64,000 nucleotides of DNA from Gigantopelta aegis (GCF_016097555.1 NC_054704.1:28500207-28564206); one strand, 5' to 3'; shown: positions 45,912 to 57,599, counted from the first letter of the stretch. Program-made: numbers and translations. Notes: a model not told the origin generated them from the sequence alone.

Positions 45912-46648
45912 TTAATTCAATTCAGTTCATTTCAATTTGATTCTATCAATTTAAGTAGAAGGACTGCAAGCGTGGATCCAAGAGGAGGGTGTTAGAGTGC
46001 CCCCCCCTCCCCCCCCCCTCTAAATTGGAAGTGTCCCGAAAAATTCAATGTTTACAGATGAAAATAATGCATTTGTTGGGTTTTAGCGGGGACCATGTTT
46101 GCAATGTTCAGCTTAATAGTTCTTTGCATGATTACTATGCCAATAATACATGGTAGTTTACTTTTGAATACTGCAGATGCCCTTTTAAGCGTTGTACCCA
46201 CTACCTTGCAAATATTGCATTCGTCCGTGCCATCTATGACACTATTTAAAACATTGCTAAATTACCACCCCACCACCGCTACCACCAGTCCTGGAGAAAA
46301 TTCTCAAATTCGGGCAAAAACAATAGAGAAAGTCGAGTAAAATGAGCTGGCCTGAACACTTTTCACTATGTATTCTTATCATTCTACAATATTGATTGTA
46401 ATCCATGTGAAAATGCGTGGCGATTCGTTTCTAACTCTATATAGCTGTATGACAGCAATAATAATATGAATAAATGTTTCGGGCACTTTTGTTTAATTCG
46501 GGCAAAAATCGGCCTCTCCCCCCCCCCCCCCCCCCCCTTACAAAAATAGGACCCCGTACGCCCATGACACCACCACCCATTTCTCCATCGCTAGCTTGAC
46601 AGCCTCGTTGTGACCTCTGCTCAATTTTACGCTGGAACCACCATTGGT
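45912..46648. other. No gene recognised; C-runs
   Basis: C-runs at 46000-46018 and 46517-46537 with cccgaaaaattcaa- and ttcgggcaaaaa-like repeats around them. An 81-codon frame at 46095 starts with a hydrophobic stretch, but no family fits. Possibly an eroded MITE. The 3' UTR of the channel gene is expected here. Confidence 0.35.
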
Positions 46649-46794
46649 TTATTGATTGGAGATCTTTTTCACATCGTTCATTGGTTTGAAACAGTGGAAT
46701 ATGTACAAAAATAAAAACAGGAAAAATTCGCCCAGCTCTGTTAAGGTCAAGATGCTGGCTCCAAGACAAATGCCCATCTGACCGCCGAGGTTTG
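46649..46794 (-). CDS. Channel last exon: TM2, selectivity filter, stop
   Basis: NLGGQMGICLGASILTLTEL then GEFFLFLFLYIFHCF and a short basic tail ending TAA at 46649. GAS filter intact. Very short cytosolic C-terminus (about 14 residues). Confidence 0.94.
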
Positions 46795-49700
46795 CTGAAA
46801 CAAAACAATTATTGCATTATAGACAAACAGCCACACACATAGTTATAACTACATGCAACATAGTGGTATAAGACGGTAACAAATAAAGTTATGTTATAGG
46901 CATCTTGTTTATGACGTACAACAGAAGCGTTTAACAGATAATACATTAAAGGACTCCTAGAATATTTGCTATTAAAATGGCTAAATATTTATCCTTATAC
47001 TTTAAAAGGAAAACTGACACTTACCAACTATTGTAGCTGTTTTGTATACAGGAACCTGTTCCACCGTTTCAATCATCATCTGATCGTAGAAAATCCGCAA
47101 TTCCAATGCATTATTTCTGTATAAGAATAAGAAAAATAGTTCATGTATCTGTAGCATTATCTGCACTATGCTGTCTGTGGGATGGTGCATATAAAAATAC
47201 CTTGCTGCTAATAAAATAAAACAAAACAAGAATACCGATGAGGTACATGATACACCCGTCAGGATTTACTGTTATGTGCCATAGACCGTGAAAGGTAGGT
47301 CACAGTGAACTAGTACGTGATACACCGGCATCCCAAGTTGTTCCTACATGTGAGGTTTGATGGTCCTGTATGCAAGATATGGTCCGGACAAGAAAAGGTT
47401 AACAGACGGATGGACGCACGGACAACGCCATACCATAATACGATCCATCATAGGTGTGGGTATAAAAATGTAGGTTTCCTCCCTATGACTATAATGTGTC
47501 AAAATTATTAAATGTTTGCCATCCAATAGACAATCAATATGCTCTAGTGGTGTCGTTTAACAAAAACGTTCACCTTACTGAGAAAACCATGAAGGTCAAT
47601 GACGAGTGATAAATATATATTATTATGGTTTGTAATTGGATAAGTCGTGATATCGGGGCTACAACCCTGACATTCTAAAGTGTTGTGGAACAATAAAAGT
47701 ATTTACTGAAGAAAGAAAAAGGTTCCACGACATGTTAATTTGTGTGGATAAGCTATTCATCTGATTTCAAAATGTGCTGCCATCTCGATGGTGGGACCGG
47801 ATATCTTGCCTCCACCCCCACTCCAATGTTAAAACAGGCGCGTGTGCCGAACTCACGACCTCCACCCCAAACCCCTGCACACGCGCCTTTAAAATCACCA
47901 AACGTGTCATGCAATAGTCGATGCTTAATTATTCAATGTATTCAATTGTTATCATTAAACAAATAAAACATCTCTGTGTGCGTGTGTGTTTCTACATACA
48001 TTTTTTCTATATAATTCCACTGCTAATCTATCTTCTATCTTTCTGAGGCCGTCACTTTTCTTTCGAGTACTATATATAATAATTCACAGAAAACATATAA
48101 TACATTTCGTATATCAGTTATACTCATGTCATAATTTTCGGTGATCTTACTTTGCGTATTCTCCATTTGGCACCATTTTTTCGGAGACAAGTAGCCGATT
48201 CCACAGAAGAGATGGGAAACCTGCCGTGGACACTTGGACGCTGTATTTGGAGTAACTGCAAACCTTATTACACCGGCAGGTGGCTTGGGCAGTCGCATTT
48301 GTTCGAGTAAAGCCTGCAAAAAGATATGTTTAAAAGGTTTGGCGTCATATGTCAACGAGATGTTTAGATCTCAGAATGGTTACGCTATAAGAGAGAGAGG
48401 GGGGAGGGGGGGGGGGGGGGGCGGAGAGAGACAGACAGAGTGCCATCTTCATAAATCAAGGCTAATATTCATTCCTCGTATTCAGCCTTGATACATGTCG
48501 TCAAGAAATCGTGCCACAAAATACTTAAATTTCATTGGATGCGATGAGATCTGATTGCAACGAATCGCAACGCTCCTTATAGATTCCCTTGTTATTGTAA
48601 ACAAAGATGGCAGCGTCAGCGTCCGGCGGTTAATTTTTTATATTGCTTTCAAGATTGTCACATGTTACCGATGCTGTGATTGGTCAGCGATGTCATCGTG
48701 TAAGGGACATAATCGGTGTTACACATTTTCTTCCAATAGAGGGCGCTAGTAGTGGATATCAGTAATCTTGACTACATGTATCAAGGCTGAATACGAGGAA
48801 CGAATATTAGCCTTGATTTATGAAGATGACAGAGTGCGGGAGGAGAAAGCGTTAAAGTTCGTTTGTTTAACGTCACGACTAGAGCACACTGAATTATTAT
48901 CAAGGAATATTAGATATCAAGCATTTGGTATTGTGATATCTAGTCTTAGAGAGGAAACCCGCTAAAAAAAAATGCCATTAGTAGCAAGACATTTTTTATA
49001 TGCACCATCCCTCAAACAAAATAGTATATACCACGGCCTTTGATATACCTGTCTGGGGAGGAGATAGAAAACAATCACTATCCAAAACAACAGCAACAAA
49101 CCAAATATCAACAGCTGCAACAACAAAAACATCCACTGTTTTGTCGATGATAAATAACTTTGTACATCGGGGACTACAAGTGTGCCTTATTGAACTTATG
49201 GATCTCGCTGTACAAAATAAATCATATAAATATAAGTATGTTATATTAGGGGTGAATTCAAGATTTATCAAGGGAGAGTGCAACTTTAATAACGGTTACC
49301 TACTGTATTGAAAAGTATATCAACATGCGTAACATTACATAATATTACATGGTAATTGTAATCTTTCCCAGAAACATCAAGCAGACCTAAATATTACCTT
49401 TAATTACACCACTGAAAAACCCAAACAAATTCATTGCATTCACCCAGTTTGTGGAGACACTTCGATATTCAGGGACGCTTACTCACCCTAGCTTCGTAGC
49501 TGTATTCATAAATGATAACCGGTGCCAGGGTAACCATCCCTATTAAAAGCTTCAGAGATGATAAAAAAAACAGTATGATTTCCATACATTATTCACTGAT
49601 AATATAACTCCCAAATTGAAACTGTCTGTATTTGTTGGATATTAAACCAGCTTCCGTTTTGTACAGAGTGAAATACTTTTTTCACCTCTGACAATTATTT

Positions 49701-51454
49701 CACGAGGACATAAACATGATAGGAAATAGTAACGAGTTTAATATTCCATTTATTAGCCATAATCGATCTTAATTTATATCACTCATCTCGTTTAGTTGAC
49801 GTTTCCTGTAAGGTTGTACTATGCCAATCAAGGACGTCGTGTTACGTCCGACTTGGCGTTCTAGTGAGACGTATCACTTTGATATGTACCAAAATATTTT
49901 TATCCATATGAGTGTGACGGAACATGCTCTTAAATTCTTTTCGCCTGTGGCGATATTAATTGTTTTAGAGGGCCGTGTGCAGTCCCAATATGCACTTAAG
50001 ACCAGGTGGGCTTGTTACGTAATACCTCCGCGCGACGGTGGTCGAGCTGTTCACAATACACACCCAGACCAGATGCGGAGGCCATGTGACCAATAATTAC
50101 GTAATAACTCCGGTAGAACGGTTTATGACCGGGGGATTTCTGGCGAACTGGCGACTGTATGTCTGGTCATCTAAGAAAATATATCGACTTTGGGAGTGGT
50201 GGAAATTCACATGATAAGATTCAGTACCGCGATGTGCCTGCCCCCAGGCGATATTCGGATATGTAATAAATAGATAGGATTTAGAGATATCGGGGAGAAA
50301 CATATTGGAAGGCTACCAGGGAACGTTAGTCCGTTTGAACTTGGTAAATATTATTTCTGCTCTGTTGTATAACCTTGATGTGATTGATGTGACTTTAAAT
50401 ATTTTAATACTGTATTATACCAATATTATACCAATATTATTTAGACAGTGTTCCGGTAAACTGACGAAGTAAATTGTAGGCTCACTGTTCTAAAATTATT
50501 AAAGCTTAGCCAGTCATCCTAGAGGACCTAGGTAAACTGTATGTTATTGTCTTTATTGTGATAGGTACCAGTATTAATTCTGTATTACAAGGTTACTGAA
50601 TGAGTAGTTAAGGGTTAATTAAAAATTAACCAGTTAGGAATAGAGTTGTAATTCCTTTATTAATTAAGTTCCCCTGGAAGCGTTTCTCAATTATCACACG
50701 TGTGGGTGTTGTGTCACGGTGAAGTGATTACAATATTGTGTAAACTAGACACCTAGATATTAACTAATTAAGTGATCAGTTCTGGGTTGTTATTATTTGT
50801 TGTTTTTAATTAACTGCGGCAATTATATTTGTCAGCTTAAGGTTAATACAGATTCCAAAGTGTATTGTGTATTGTTGTGTTTTTTAGTGAACTAAACGTG
50901 CTATTTTACATATACTTTATATAAGATCGTATCTCTGATATACCTAGAGCCGAGCCACTCGGGTATAACTGCCCGATACAGAGAGATCTAATAGATATAC
51001 AGTTAGGAGAGATATTTGGATAATCGTGTTTCATTCAGTTACGGGTATTATAGGATCCCCGTGACAATGAGTAATAATTATAGGATATTAAATGAGCTTC
51101 CGGTTCGTATCATGTTTATGTCCCGAGTGAAATAATTTTCATTTGTCACGAGCTTTAGCCAAGTGGCACATATCACTTTGATTTGCACCAATAAATGTTT
51201 AACTATATGGGTAATAAACTAGTATATATACTTACTAAGCCAAGGTATGTAACATTCAGACTGATCCTTCAAGGAGCAGATTGGTCCAAGCGCTGTAAAT
51301 GACAGATATGAGCTGATTTATCTATTACCCAGAAATATTAAAAAAACTGTGGGGGAAAAAAAGGTTCATCTGCGAGGGAAAATTAATGGAACTAGTCTAT
51401 GTTTAATGTGTATTTTGTTTATTGAAAAATAATTGTTGCATGGTTCATGAACAC

Positions 51455-51489
<35 letters not shown>

Positions 51490-54400
51490 GCACACATCGT
51501 CAGTTGACCTCTTTCGGTGGTTGTGTCGTTATATGTCGACGATTTTCAGATTAGCTACAGGTCGTCCAGTATGAGTATCATTGAACGTCAGTTGCAGCTT
51601 TGTTTGAATAAACTTCAACAATGCGCAGCTGACAATGGATTTCGATTCTCAAAGTCAAAAACCGTCTGTATGCATATCTGCCAGAAAAGAGGTCACCATT
51701 TCGAACCTCAGCTGTTTCTGGACAAAACTCCAGTTCCAGTTGTGGAGGAGACCAAATTTCTGGGAGTTATATTTGACAGGAGGCTATCTTTTGTTCCTCA
51801 TTTACAGTATGTGAAAAAGAAGGGCATAAAAGCCCTCAATATCTTAAAAGTTATTGGCAAAACTGAATGGGGAGCAGATCGAAAGGTTATGCTCCGACTT
51901 TACAGATCTTTAGTTCGGTCTAAACTTGATTATGGGTGCATTGTGTATGGGTCAGCACGTCGTAAGTCGTACTTGCAAATGCTAGATCCTATACACAACC
52001 AGGGACTTAGGCTTTGTCTTGGTGTTTTCAAACCATCTCCTGTGGAGAGCTTGTACGTCGATGCACACGAACCTAGTTTGGGTGCTAGACGTGCAAAGCT
52101 TTCTCTGCAGTATCCTACAAAGATTTTTTTCAATGCCAAAACATCCTGCACACAATGCGGTGTTTCATAACAAATATATGAAGTTATTTGATGCGAAACC
52201 GAATGCTATTCGAACATTTGGTCTTCGCATTAAGCAGTTTCCAACATTGATTTAACAGACATTTTGGAAACGCCTTCATATTTTATTTTGCCACCTTGGT
52301 GTATCAAACCAGGAAAAAATTGTATTAGATCTTGTGCATCTAAAAAAGATCGCACAGATACAGTTATTTATAAAGAACTGTGATTACATTCCTACTTACG
52401 GGATGGGAATTCTGTGGCTTGTGCTAGTTTTTTTCCATCAGACGCAATAATTTCCATGAGATTGCCCGATTCAGCATCAATCTTTACTGCTGAAACCTGG
52501 GCAATCATTCAAGCCCTGGATCAGATTAAGGATTCATGTGCATCCAAATATATTATTTTTACAGACTCACTTTCGTGTCTCCAAGCTCTAAAGTACATGA
52601 AATTGGAGCACCCGTTAGTTGGGATGGTGATACGAAAGTGTTTTTTTTTTTTTATCAATTGCCAATAAAAATGTTATATTTTGTTGGGTACCCAGCCATG
52701 TTGGCATTAAGGGTAACGAAAAGGCAGATTTTGCTGCCAAGTCTGCTTTGAACTTGCCCCGTGTCCATGTTGGTGTCCCCAATTAACCAATATTAACCAA
52801 TATATCTTTTCGACTTGGCAAGACGATTGGGACGGTGCGGTTGCGAACAAGCTTCATTCTGTCAAGGCAGTCCTGGGAGAGTAGCAGTCATCCTACAGGC
52901 GATGATGAAATAGTCTTGTGCCGTTCCCGCATCTGCCGTTCCCGCATCGGCCATACATATCTGACGCATTCATTTATTTTAAAGAAGCACCCTCCTCCTC
53001 AGTGTGAACACTGTCAGTGTACACTGTGCACCACATTTTGGTGGAATGTGATCATCTCAAGCCGACGAGAAATGATATATTTGGCAACAGAAATGTTTTG
53101 GAATCGTTTAAATTACATCCAGAATTAATTGTAGGGTTTTTAAAACACTTTGACTTCTATACAAAGTTTTAAAATATACTTACCTTGATTTTATGTATTA
53201 TATTATACTTTTCCCCCACAGCTCCTTACACTGTGGTTTTTACATGAATGTATATAAATAATATTTCCATATATTTACCATTTGTGACGCCCAGCAGCCG
53301 ATATGTATTTTTGTGCTGAGGTGTCGTTAAACAAACATTCATTCGTTTGTGCGCAGCAATACGTACATTTGAAGATTTCTGACGTCGTTGACTTGCACGG
53401 GGAAAGTAACAAATGTATGTTACATTCACAGAAATGTTAATAAAAATAAAGTTAAACCAGCAAAACAAAGCAAGATTGAACTTGAGCGACTCATAAACAC
53501 GGCACATTTCTTAACACTACCTTTTTTCTATGATTTTCAAAGACTGTCATTTGAAGGAAAACTTAATTTTAAAAACTATTTGCACTAGGTCAAACTTCTT
53601 TTATTTCCTAATATATGTTTTCGTACGTTCGAAATTATTGGGAGTCCAAATCCAGTTTGAGCTACTTACAAATATTAGGACGATCAGAAACACATTGAAT
53701 ATACAGAGACTGATATTCTAAACAAGAAAATATATTTAATACTAGTTACTAAATTTTATTAGTCGAAATCATCTTACAATACAGCAAACTCAGGACAGTC
53801 GCTTTAATTCTTGTTTATAAGATTTGAAATCGACATATAGATGGAGTATAGATGGATCCCATTCCCGTGATATTTCCGCTACCAGTAATACTCGAGACAT
53901 GCTTTATAAAGAAAGAAATGTATTATTTAACGACGCACTTAACACATTTTATTTACGGTTACATGGCGTCAGACATATGGTTAAGGACCACACATATAGA
54001 GAGAGAGGAAACCCGCTGTCGCCACTTCATGGGCTACTCTTTTTGATTAGCAGCAAGGTTTTTTTTTTATATGCACCATCCCACAACAGGGTAGTACATA
54101 CCACGGTCTTTAATATACCAGTCGTGGTGCACTGGCTGGAACGAAAAATAGCCCAGTGGGCCCACCGACGGGGATCGATCCCAGACCGACCGCGCATCAA
54201 GCGAGCGCTTTACCACTGGGCTACGTCCCGCCCCTAGACATGCTTTATGTTTCCGACTGAGTGCACGTGGCAAGCAGCATGCAGGATCGATCTTAGAATT
54301 CAAAGAAACCGCAGTTTCAGTCTTATTTAGTCATTTTCTGCATACCGCCTAAAACAAACCGATATTCGAATACCTGAAAATACTATTCGAATATAAAATT

Positions 54401-57332
54401 ACCGATCGAATATTCGGACCGATAACTCGTGGCAAAACATAATTTTGTATACATGGAATTTGGTGGAGGGAGAGTGAAACAAGTAAAGTGTTTTAATTAG
54501 TGAAAGTACTGAGTGGTCATTTGCAAGGGGTGGGTAGGGTATAACAGCACTGTCTGGCGTTATTAACATTCTGGTGAGGTTTTGTTTTAACATTTTGAAT
54601 TTTTTAAAAATAAAACCAGACATTAAACAAGTTTCGTACGTGGGTCATTGGGCATGACACAGCCGCATTGCTCAAAGAGGAAATCAGCAGCGCACTCTAG
54701 GAGGCAGTGTTCGTAGGTGTAGTGTTTGTGGTACTTCAGCGTGTTCTTGAAAGATGCCGACGTCGTGTCAATGCACTCGGATCCACCAAACGCCTTGAAT
54801 GGGGACGGCAATAACTTGAACTAAAATTAAGTAACCATAAAAAACATGGATTTTTATTATTTGACAGAAAGAGAGAGAGAGAGAACAACATATAACCATT
54901 TTAATGTAGTATTCGGGCAATTTCAAATATTCAGACAATAATGTACCATACAATATTAAATTGTGTTCGTTAAGTCAATGCTCAAACAAGTACTTAACTA
55001 AAATCTATGTGAATGTTGGAAAATAATTGAGCTGTTTTATTAAATTTTATATGTAAACATCTTTTAAGATGTAACTTTACCGCATTTGCATCACGATTAT
55101 ACACGCAAACGTTTGAGCGATTCAAGGGATAAGATGATATTTTGAAAACCAATCATAAAATCATATTAAGTTTACATATTGCATAAATATAAATAAAACC
55201 ATATAAAAATGTGACAGTTGTTACCAATATACACAACTGAATGTGTAGGAAAAATACATTATAATTAGCGGCCATCTTTTAAAAAATCCGTATCTATATT
55301 GAACTAGCTGCCCCATATGTACCGACTGAAACTGGCAGACACTGATGAATGTCTATGTCAAACGGGACCACAGTCCCCAGAGCACATCCTGACTGTCAAG
55401 CTTTGGGGTTCCAAAGAAGGCTTGACAGCGACAGCGTTTTTTATCACCACAACCGGACTCATAATATCAACTATAGCTTGAACGCAGAAGAACTAGCTGA
55501 ATAGCAATATAAAGACTTATTGTATATGGATATGGTATTAAAGGGACAGACCCTAGTTTCAGCCCATGAAAATGCACACTAAGTTTAGTTAATCTACAGA
55601 CCTTTAGCACATTTGGATAAAGTTTCAATTGACTGAAACACGAGTCTCTGACTTTGAAATAGTGAAATACCCTCTAAAAATAGACTAAAACTGGACTCCA
55701 TAACTGTTACTTCTGAGACGCGCGTTCGTTTTTAAAATATGAGAAATGCATTTTGTGATATTAAACAACAGAATGACCAAAAACACTTCGAATGTACGGA
55801 AATGGATAATCTAAAAAATTAAATCTAAGTAAAGTATGATTTCAGTTATCAAAAAACGGCTCCAATAGTAAAAACAAATGTCTTAGTGTTTAAAAACTAG
55901 GGTATGTCCCTTTAACAACAGTACTGTTAATTGGTTGTAGGAGACTAGAAAATGAAATCAAAGTGCTCAGATGAGGGCTAGACATGTTCTAGAGGCATCC
56001 CAAAGTATTCTGAAGTGACATTATAGACATTATAGTTTTATTCTGGCGAACACTTCATGTTACTTATCATTAAGGTGTGTTGGGTTTTTTAATTCAACGT
56101 CTTAGAAATCTTTGGTGCCGAGCATACATATCTTACCGATGTTTTCGTCATAGACACGTATGTAGAAAATCCAGGAGCAGCCAGGATTCCAGTTGTTACC
56201 GAGTCTGGGTGATCTTCTGGGTCATGCAGCAGAATCTTAAGAAAAAGGAATATAGTCTGTGTACAAAGCTTACTTTTGTGTATGGAGGCAGGGGTTGAAA
56301 TAATCCGTCGCCAGACCGCTAATTCCGTCCAAACAAAAATATAGTTTATTGCCTTTATAATGCTTATTTGTTCGAATCGGATGAATTCACTCTTTCCTGA
56401 GCGCAACTGGTGATATTACACACTACCCATACATTATAATTACTTGTGTTTTTGATCAAATATAAAATACATTCTGACTGACGTCATTGATAATACTGTG
56501 TCATTCTGTTATTGTTTCTGACAAAGAATTCAATTTAGAATCAAATGTATTCATGTTGCGCTACCGATCAGTCAAACAAAGACATTTTGCTGATGATTAT
56601 TCTTAATTTGGTGATATTTTATTTACGTTTAGATGAGTTTAGGAATTGCTTACACAATGATGATGATGGTGGGGATCTTAATGATGTTGATATTATTGAT
56701 AATGATGATGCTCATGATGATGATGTTTGATAATGATCCTCGTCATCATCACCACCACTGTTGTTGAAATCATTACCTTGTACCCAGCAGACATCTGTTC
56801 GTTATACACATATTGGTCTTGTTCAACAGCAAGTATGACTACCAAGTTATTGTCGGCTCCTGACAGAGACACGTTCCGTTTGTTGTTGGCATTGCCATTG
56901 AACGTGTAACACAGCCCCATCTCGGTGAACACAGGTTTAAATATCTCCGAGCAGGGCATACTTTTGCCATGGAACGTACACATCCTGGCCAGCTGATCAA
57001 ATTTACCAGACTTTTCTCTCCACCAATCGACAGAATGTTCAGTGGTGTAGAAGTCGCCATACTTCGTCGTGTTGTTCCAGTCGATTGGCGTAGAAAAGTA
57101 TTTCAATTGGGTTTTGGATAGAAAGAAGTTAGTCATAACCGGGTCCATTCCCAGCGCAGTAGCGTTGAGTGGACACTGGTTACATATGGTGACAGCAGGG
57201 AATTCCATCTCATCTTTTATTTCAATGCTGAATCCCGTCATCTTTGGATAGCTGTAGTAGTTCTTTAGTTCGGCGACAACATTATACATTAGGTAGGCCG
57301 CCATGCCCATTACAACAAATGTCCACCAGACA
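46649..57332 (-). CDS. Degenerin/ENaC/ASIC-type sodium channel gene (5' end not seen)
   Basis: Six exons on minus with GT-AG introns: 57332-56777, 56235-56137, 54820-54640, 48313-48151, 47116-47025, 46794-46649 (409 codons plus joins). Exon order gives the end of TM1 (VWWTFVVMGMAAYLMYNVV), the hallmark FPAVTICN, the finger/palm, Cys-rich thumb pieces (HCLLECAADFLFEQCGCVMP; TCRCNKVC), the AGFPS stretch, the palm strand before TM2, and TM2 with GGQMGICLGASILTLTELGE (G-A-S selectivity filter). Family members are trimeric, amiloride-sensitive Na+ channels of the plasma membrane, gated by acid, peptides or force; the ligand here cannot be told. Phases match at every join. The cytosolic N-terminus and start codon are missing, and the usual two-Cys segment between exons 3 and 4 is not found, although a direct splice keeps frame. 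No disabling mutation seen. Confidence 0.93.
47025..47116 (-). CDS. Channel exon 5: palm strand before TM2
   Basis: NNALELRIFYDQMMIETVEQ then VPVYKTATIV. Acceptor cttatacag, donor ttg|gtaagt. Phases 2 and 1 fit neighbours. Confidence 0.93.
47160..47572 (+). mobile_element. SINE body and tail type 2, split by ~240 bp
   Basis: 47168-47215 is the body (tgctgtctgtgggatggtgc) and 47460-47572 is tail 2 (atccaatagacaatcaatat, ctctagtggtgtcgtt). Foreign DNA between includes cggacaagaaaaggttaaca. Lies in the intron between channel exons 4 and 5. Confidence 0.7.
47834..47892. repeat. Short inverted repeat
   Basis: aaacaggcgcgtgtgc pairs with gcacacgcgcctttaa across about 30 bases; stem of about 12 bp. 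Function unknown, in an intron. Confidence 0.7.
48151..48313 (-). CDS. Channel exon 4: thumb to palm
   Basis: Two bases, 53 codons, two bases. Acceptor ctttttgcag, donor aaa|gtaaga. CRCNKVCSYSKYSVQVSTAG then FPS. Needs one preceding base to be in frame, which exon 3 supplies. Confidence 0.92.
48444..48828. mobile_element. Foldback MITE with 9-bp duplication (Mutator-like)
   Basis: Arms of ~65 bp (catcttcataaatcaaggct ... cttgatacatgt) inverted at the two ends. Duplication acagagtgc at 48435-48443 and 48829-48837. A 9-bp duplication suggests the Mutator superfamily. Lies in the channel intron; a G-run precedes it. Confidence 0.85.
48857..49057 (-). mobile_element. SINE fragment, body plus tail 2
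   Basis: gtttgtttaacgtcacgactagagcac at the left, gagaggaaacccgctaaaaa, then taccacggcctttgatatac. Head absent. Confidence 0.75.
49665..51165. mobile_element. Foldback element hosting a solo LTR
   Basis: attatttcacgaggacataa near 49692 is inverted at 51105-51145 (catgtttatgtcccgagtga). The arms flank the LTR. The outer ends were not fixed. Confidence 0.5.
49913..51066 (+). mobile_element. Solo LTR, 1154 bp, plus
   Basis: tgtgacggaacatg ... ggatccccgtgaca, i.e. TG...CA ends, with 5-bp duplication ATGAG at 49908-49912 and 51067-51071. No internal region. Same family as 57701-58809. It lies in the channel intron, in the opposite orientation to the gene. Confidence 0.93.
51458..51488. repeat. 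(CA)n microsatellite
   Basis: About 15 units, directly before the LINE. Confidence 0.95.
51500..53347 (+). pseudogene. LINE-1-type element, RT palm to tail, plus (best 3' copy)
   Basis: Frame 51517-52170 begins with the RT motif YVDDF and runs through FLGVIFDRRLSFVPHLQYV, WGADRKVMLRLYRSLVRSKL and YLQMLDPIHNQGLRLCLG. RNase H follows at 52414-52740 (SIFTAETWAIIQALDQIKDS, TDSLSCLQAL) with shifts. Then the ORF2 end (QCEHCQCTL ... IIVGFLKHFDFYTKF-like), UTR, tail and gtgtcgttaaacaaacattc. RT plus RNase H order fits the I/Nimb-like LINE group (inference). 5'-truncated, several frameshifts. In the channel intron between exons 3 and 4. Confidence 0.88.
53583..53803. mobile_element. MITE-A right part
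   Basis: cactaggtcaaacttctttt, cgtacgttcg centre and right arm to caggacagtcgctttaa. Left arm missing. Confidence 0.8.
53908..54235 (-). mobile_element. SINE, full length (head 1, tail 1)
   Basis: 13-bp duplications agacatgctttat at 53895-53907 and 54236-54248. Intact A box tagcccagtgg and B box gggatcgatcc on minus. Reference copy for head 1. Confidence 0.95.
54640..54820 (-). CDS. Channel exon 3: thumb, first Cys cluster
   Basis: 60 codons plus one base. Acceptor taattttag, donor cac|gtacga (weaker). LPSPFKAFGGSECID, YTYEHCLLECAADFLFEQCG and CVMPNDP show the family Cys spacing. Confidence 0.92.
55315..55480 (+). pseudogene. LINE C-terminal remnant of a third type
   Basis: Plus frame has CLCQTGPQSPEHILTV, KLWGSKEGLTATAFFITTTG. 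The C-x-C/PEHIL/KLWG pattern is known from LINE protein ends. An internal stretch is missing between the two parts. Confidence 0.55.
55542..55911. mobile_element. MITE-C, 370 bp
   Basis: Ends agggacagaccctagttt and aaactagggtatgtccct. TTAA 55538-55541 and 55912-55915. In the intron between channel exons 2 and 3. Confidence 0.88.
56137..56235 (-). CDS. Channel exon 2: palm strand segment
   Basis: 33 codons, phase 0 at both ends, donor tcg|gtaaga. LLHDPEDHPDSVTTGILAAP matches the conserved vHdp-e-P-------aPG region of the family. Confidence 0.92.
56777..57332 (-). CDS. Channel exon 1 of those seen: TM1 end and finger domain
   Basis: Acceptor ttattttgcag, donor aag|gtaatg. 556 nt: one base plus 185 codons. 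Contains EMEFPAVTICNQCPLNATAL and several N-glycosylation-type NxS/T sites. The intron just after the donor has a GAT/CAT-rich tract (56655-56760). Confidence 0.94.
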
Positions 57333-57424
57333 CTGCAAAATAATATGAGTAATATTTAGTATGGTGTGGCGTAAGAGTATAATATAAGTATGTAACTTCA
57401 AAATAATCACTTAGTTTTCAATTT

Positions 57425-57500
57425 ACCATAGTTTGACACCCAATAGCCGATGTATTTTTCGTGCTGGGGTGTCGTTAAACATTCATTCATTCATTCATTC
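57425..57500 (+). mobile_element. LINE-1 tail only
   Basis: accatagtttgacacccaat ... ggtgtcgttaaacattcatt with (attc)n end. An extreme 5' truncation about 75 bp long. Confidence 0.85.
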
Positions 57501-57599
57501 AAAATAATCACAGATTAAAACTGGTGCTAAGATCAAATTACAGCTTGAAATTCACCTAATACCGAATTAAGAGTCATGGCGAGAATGAGGTTTATCTGT

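Noticed and set aside
46095..46340. 81-codon frame with a hydrophobic start resembling a signal peptide
   Set aside because: Lies in repeat-like C-rich DNA with no homology or Cys pattern, and overlaps the probable 3' region of the channel gene.
49512..49565. Candidate channel exon between exons 3 and 4 on minus (good donor ggtgagt)
   Set aside because: Length is 53 nt, not a multiple of three as the flanking phases require, and the encoded residues lack the expected cysteines.
53824..54237. tRNA gene at SINE heads
   Set aside because: A and B boxes are present but the cloverleaf is incomplete and the sequence continues into SINE body; tRNA-derived, not a tRNA gene.
56545..56760. Asp/His-rich frames
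   Set aside because: Translation of a GAT/CAT simple repeat in the channel intron.
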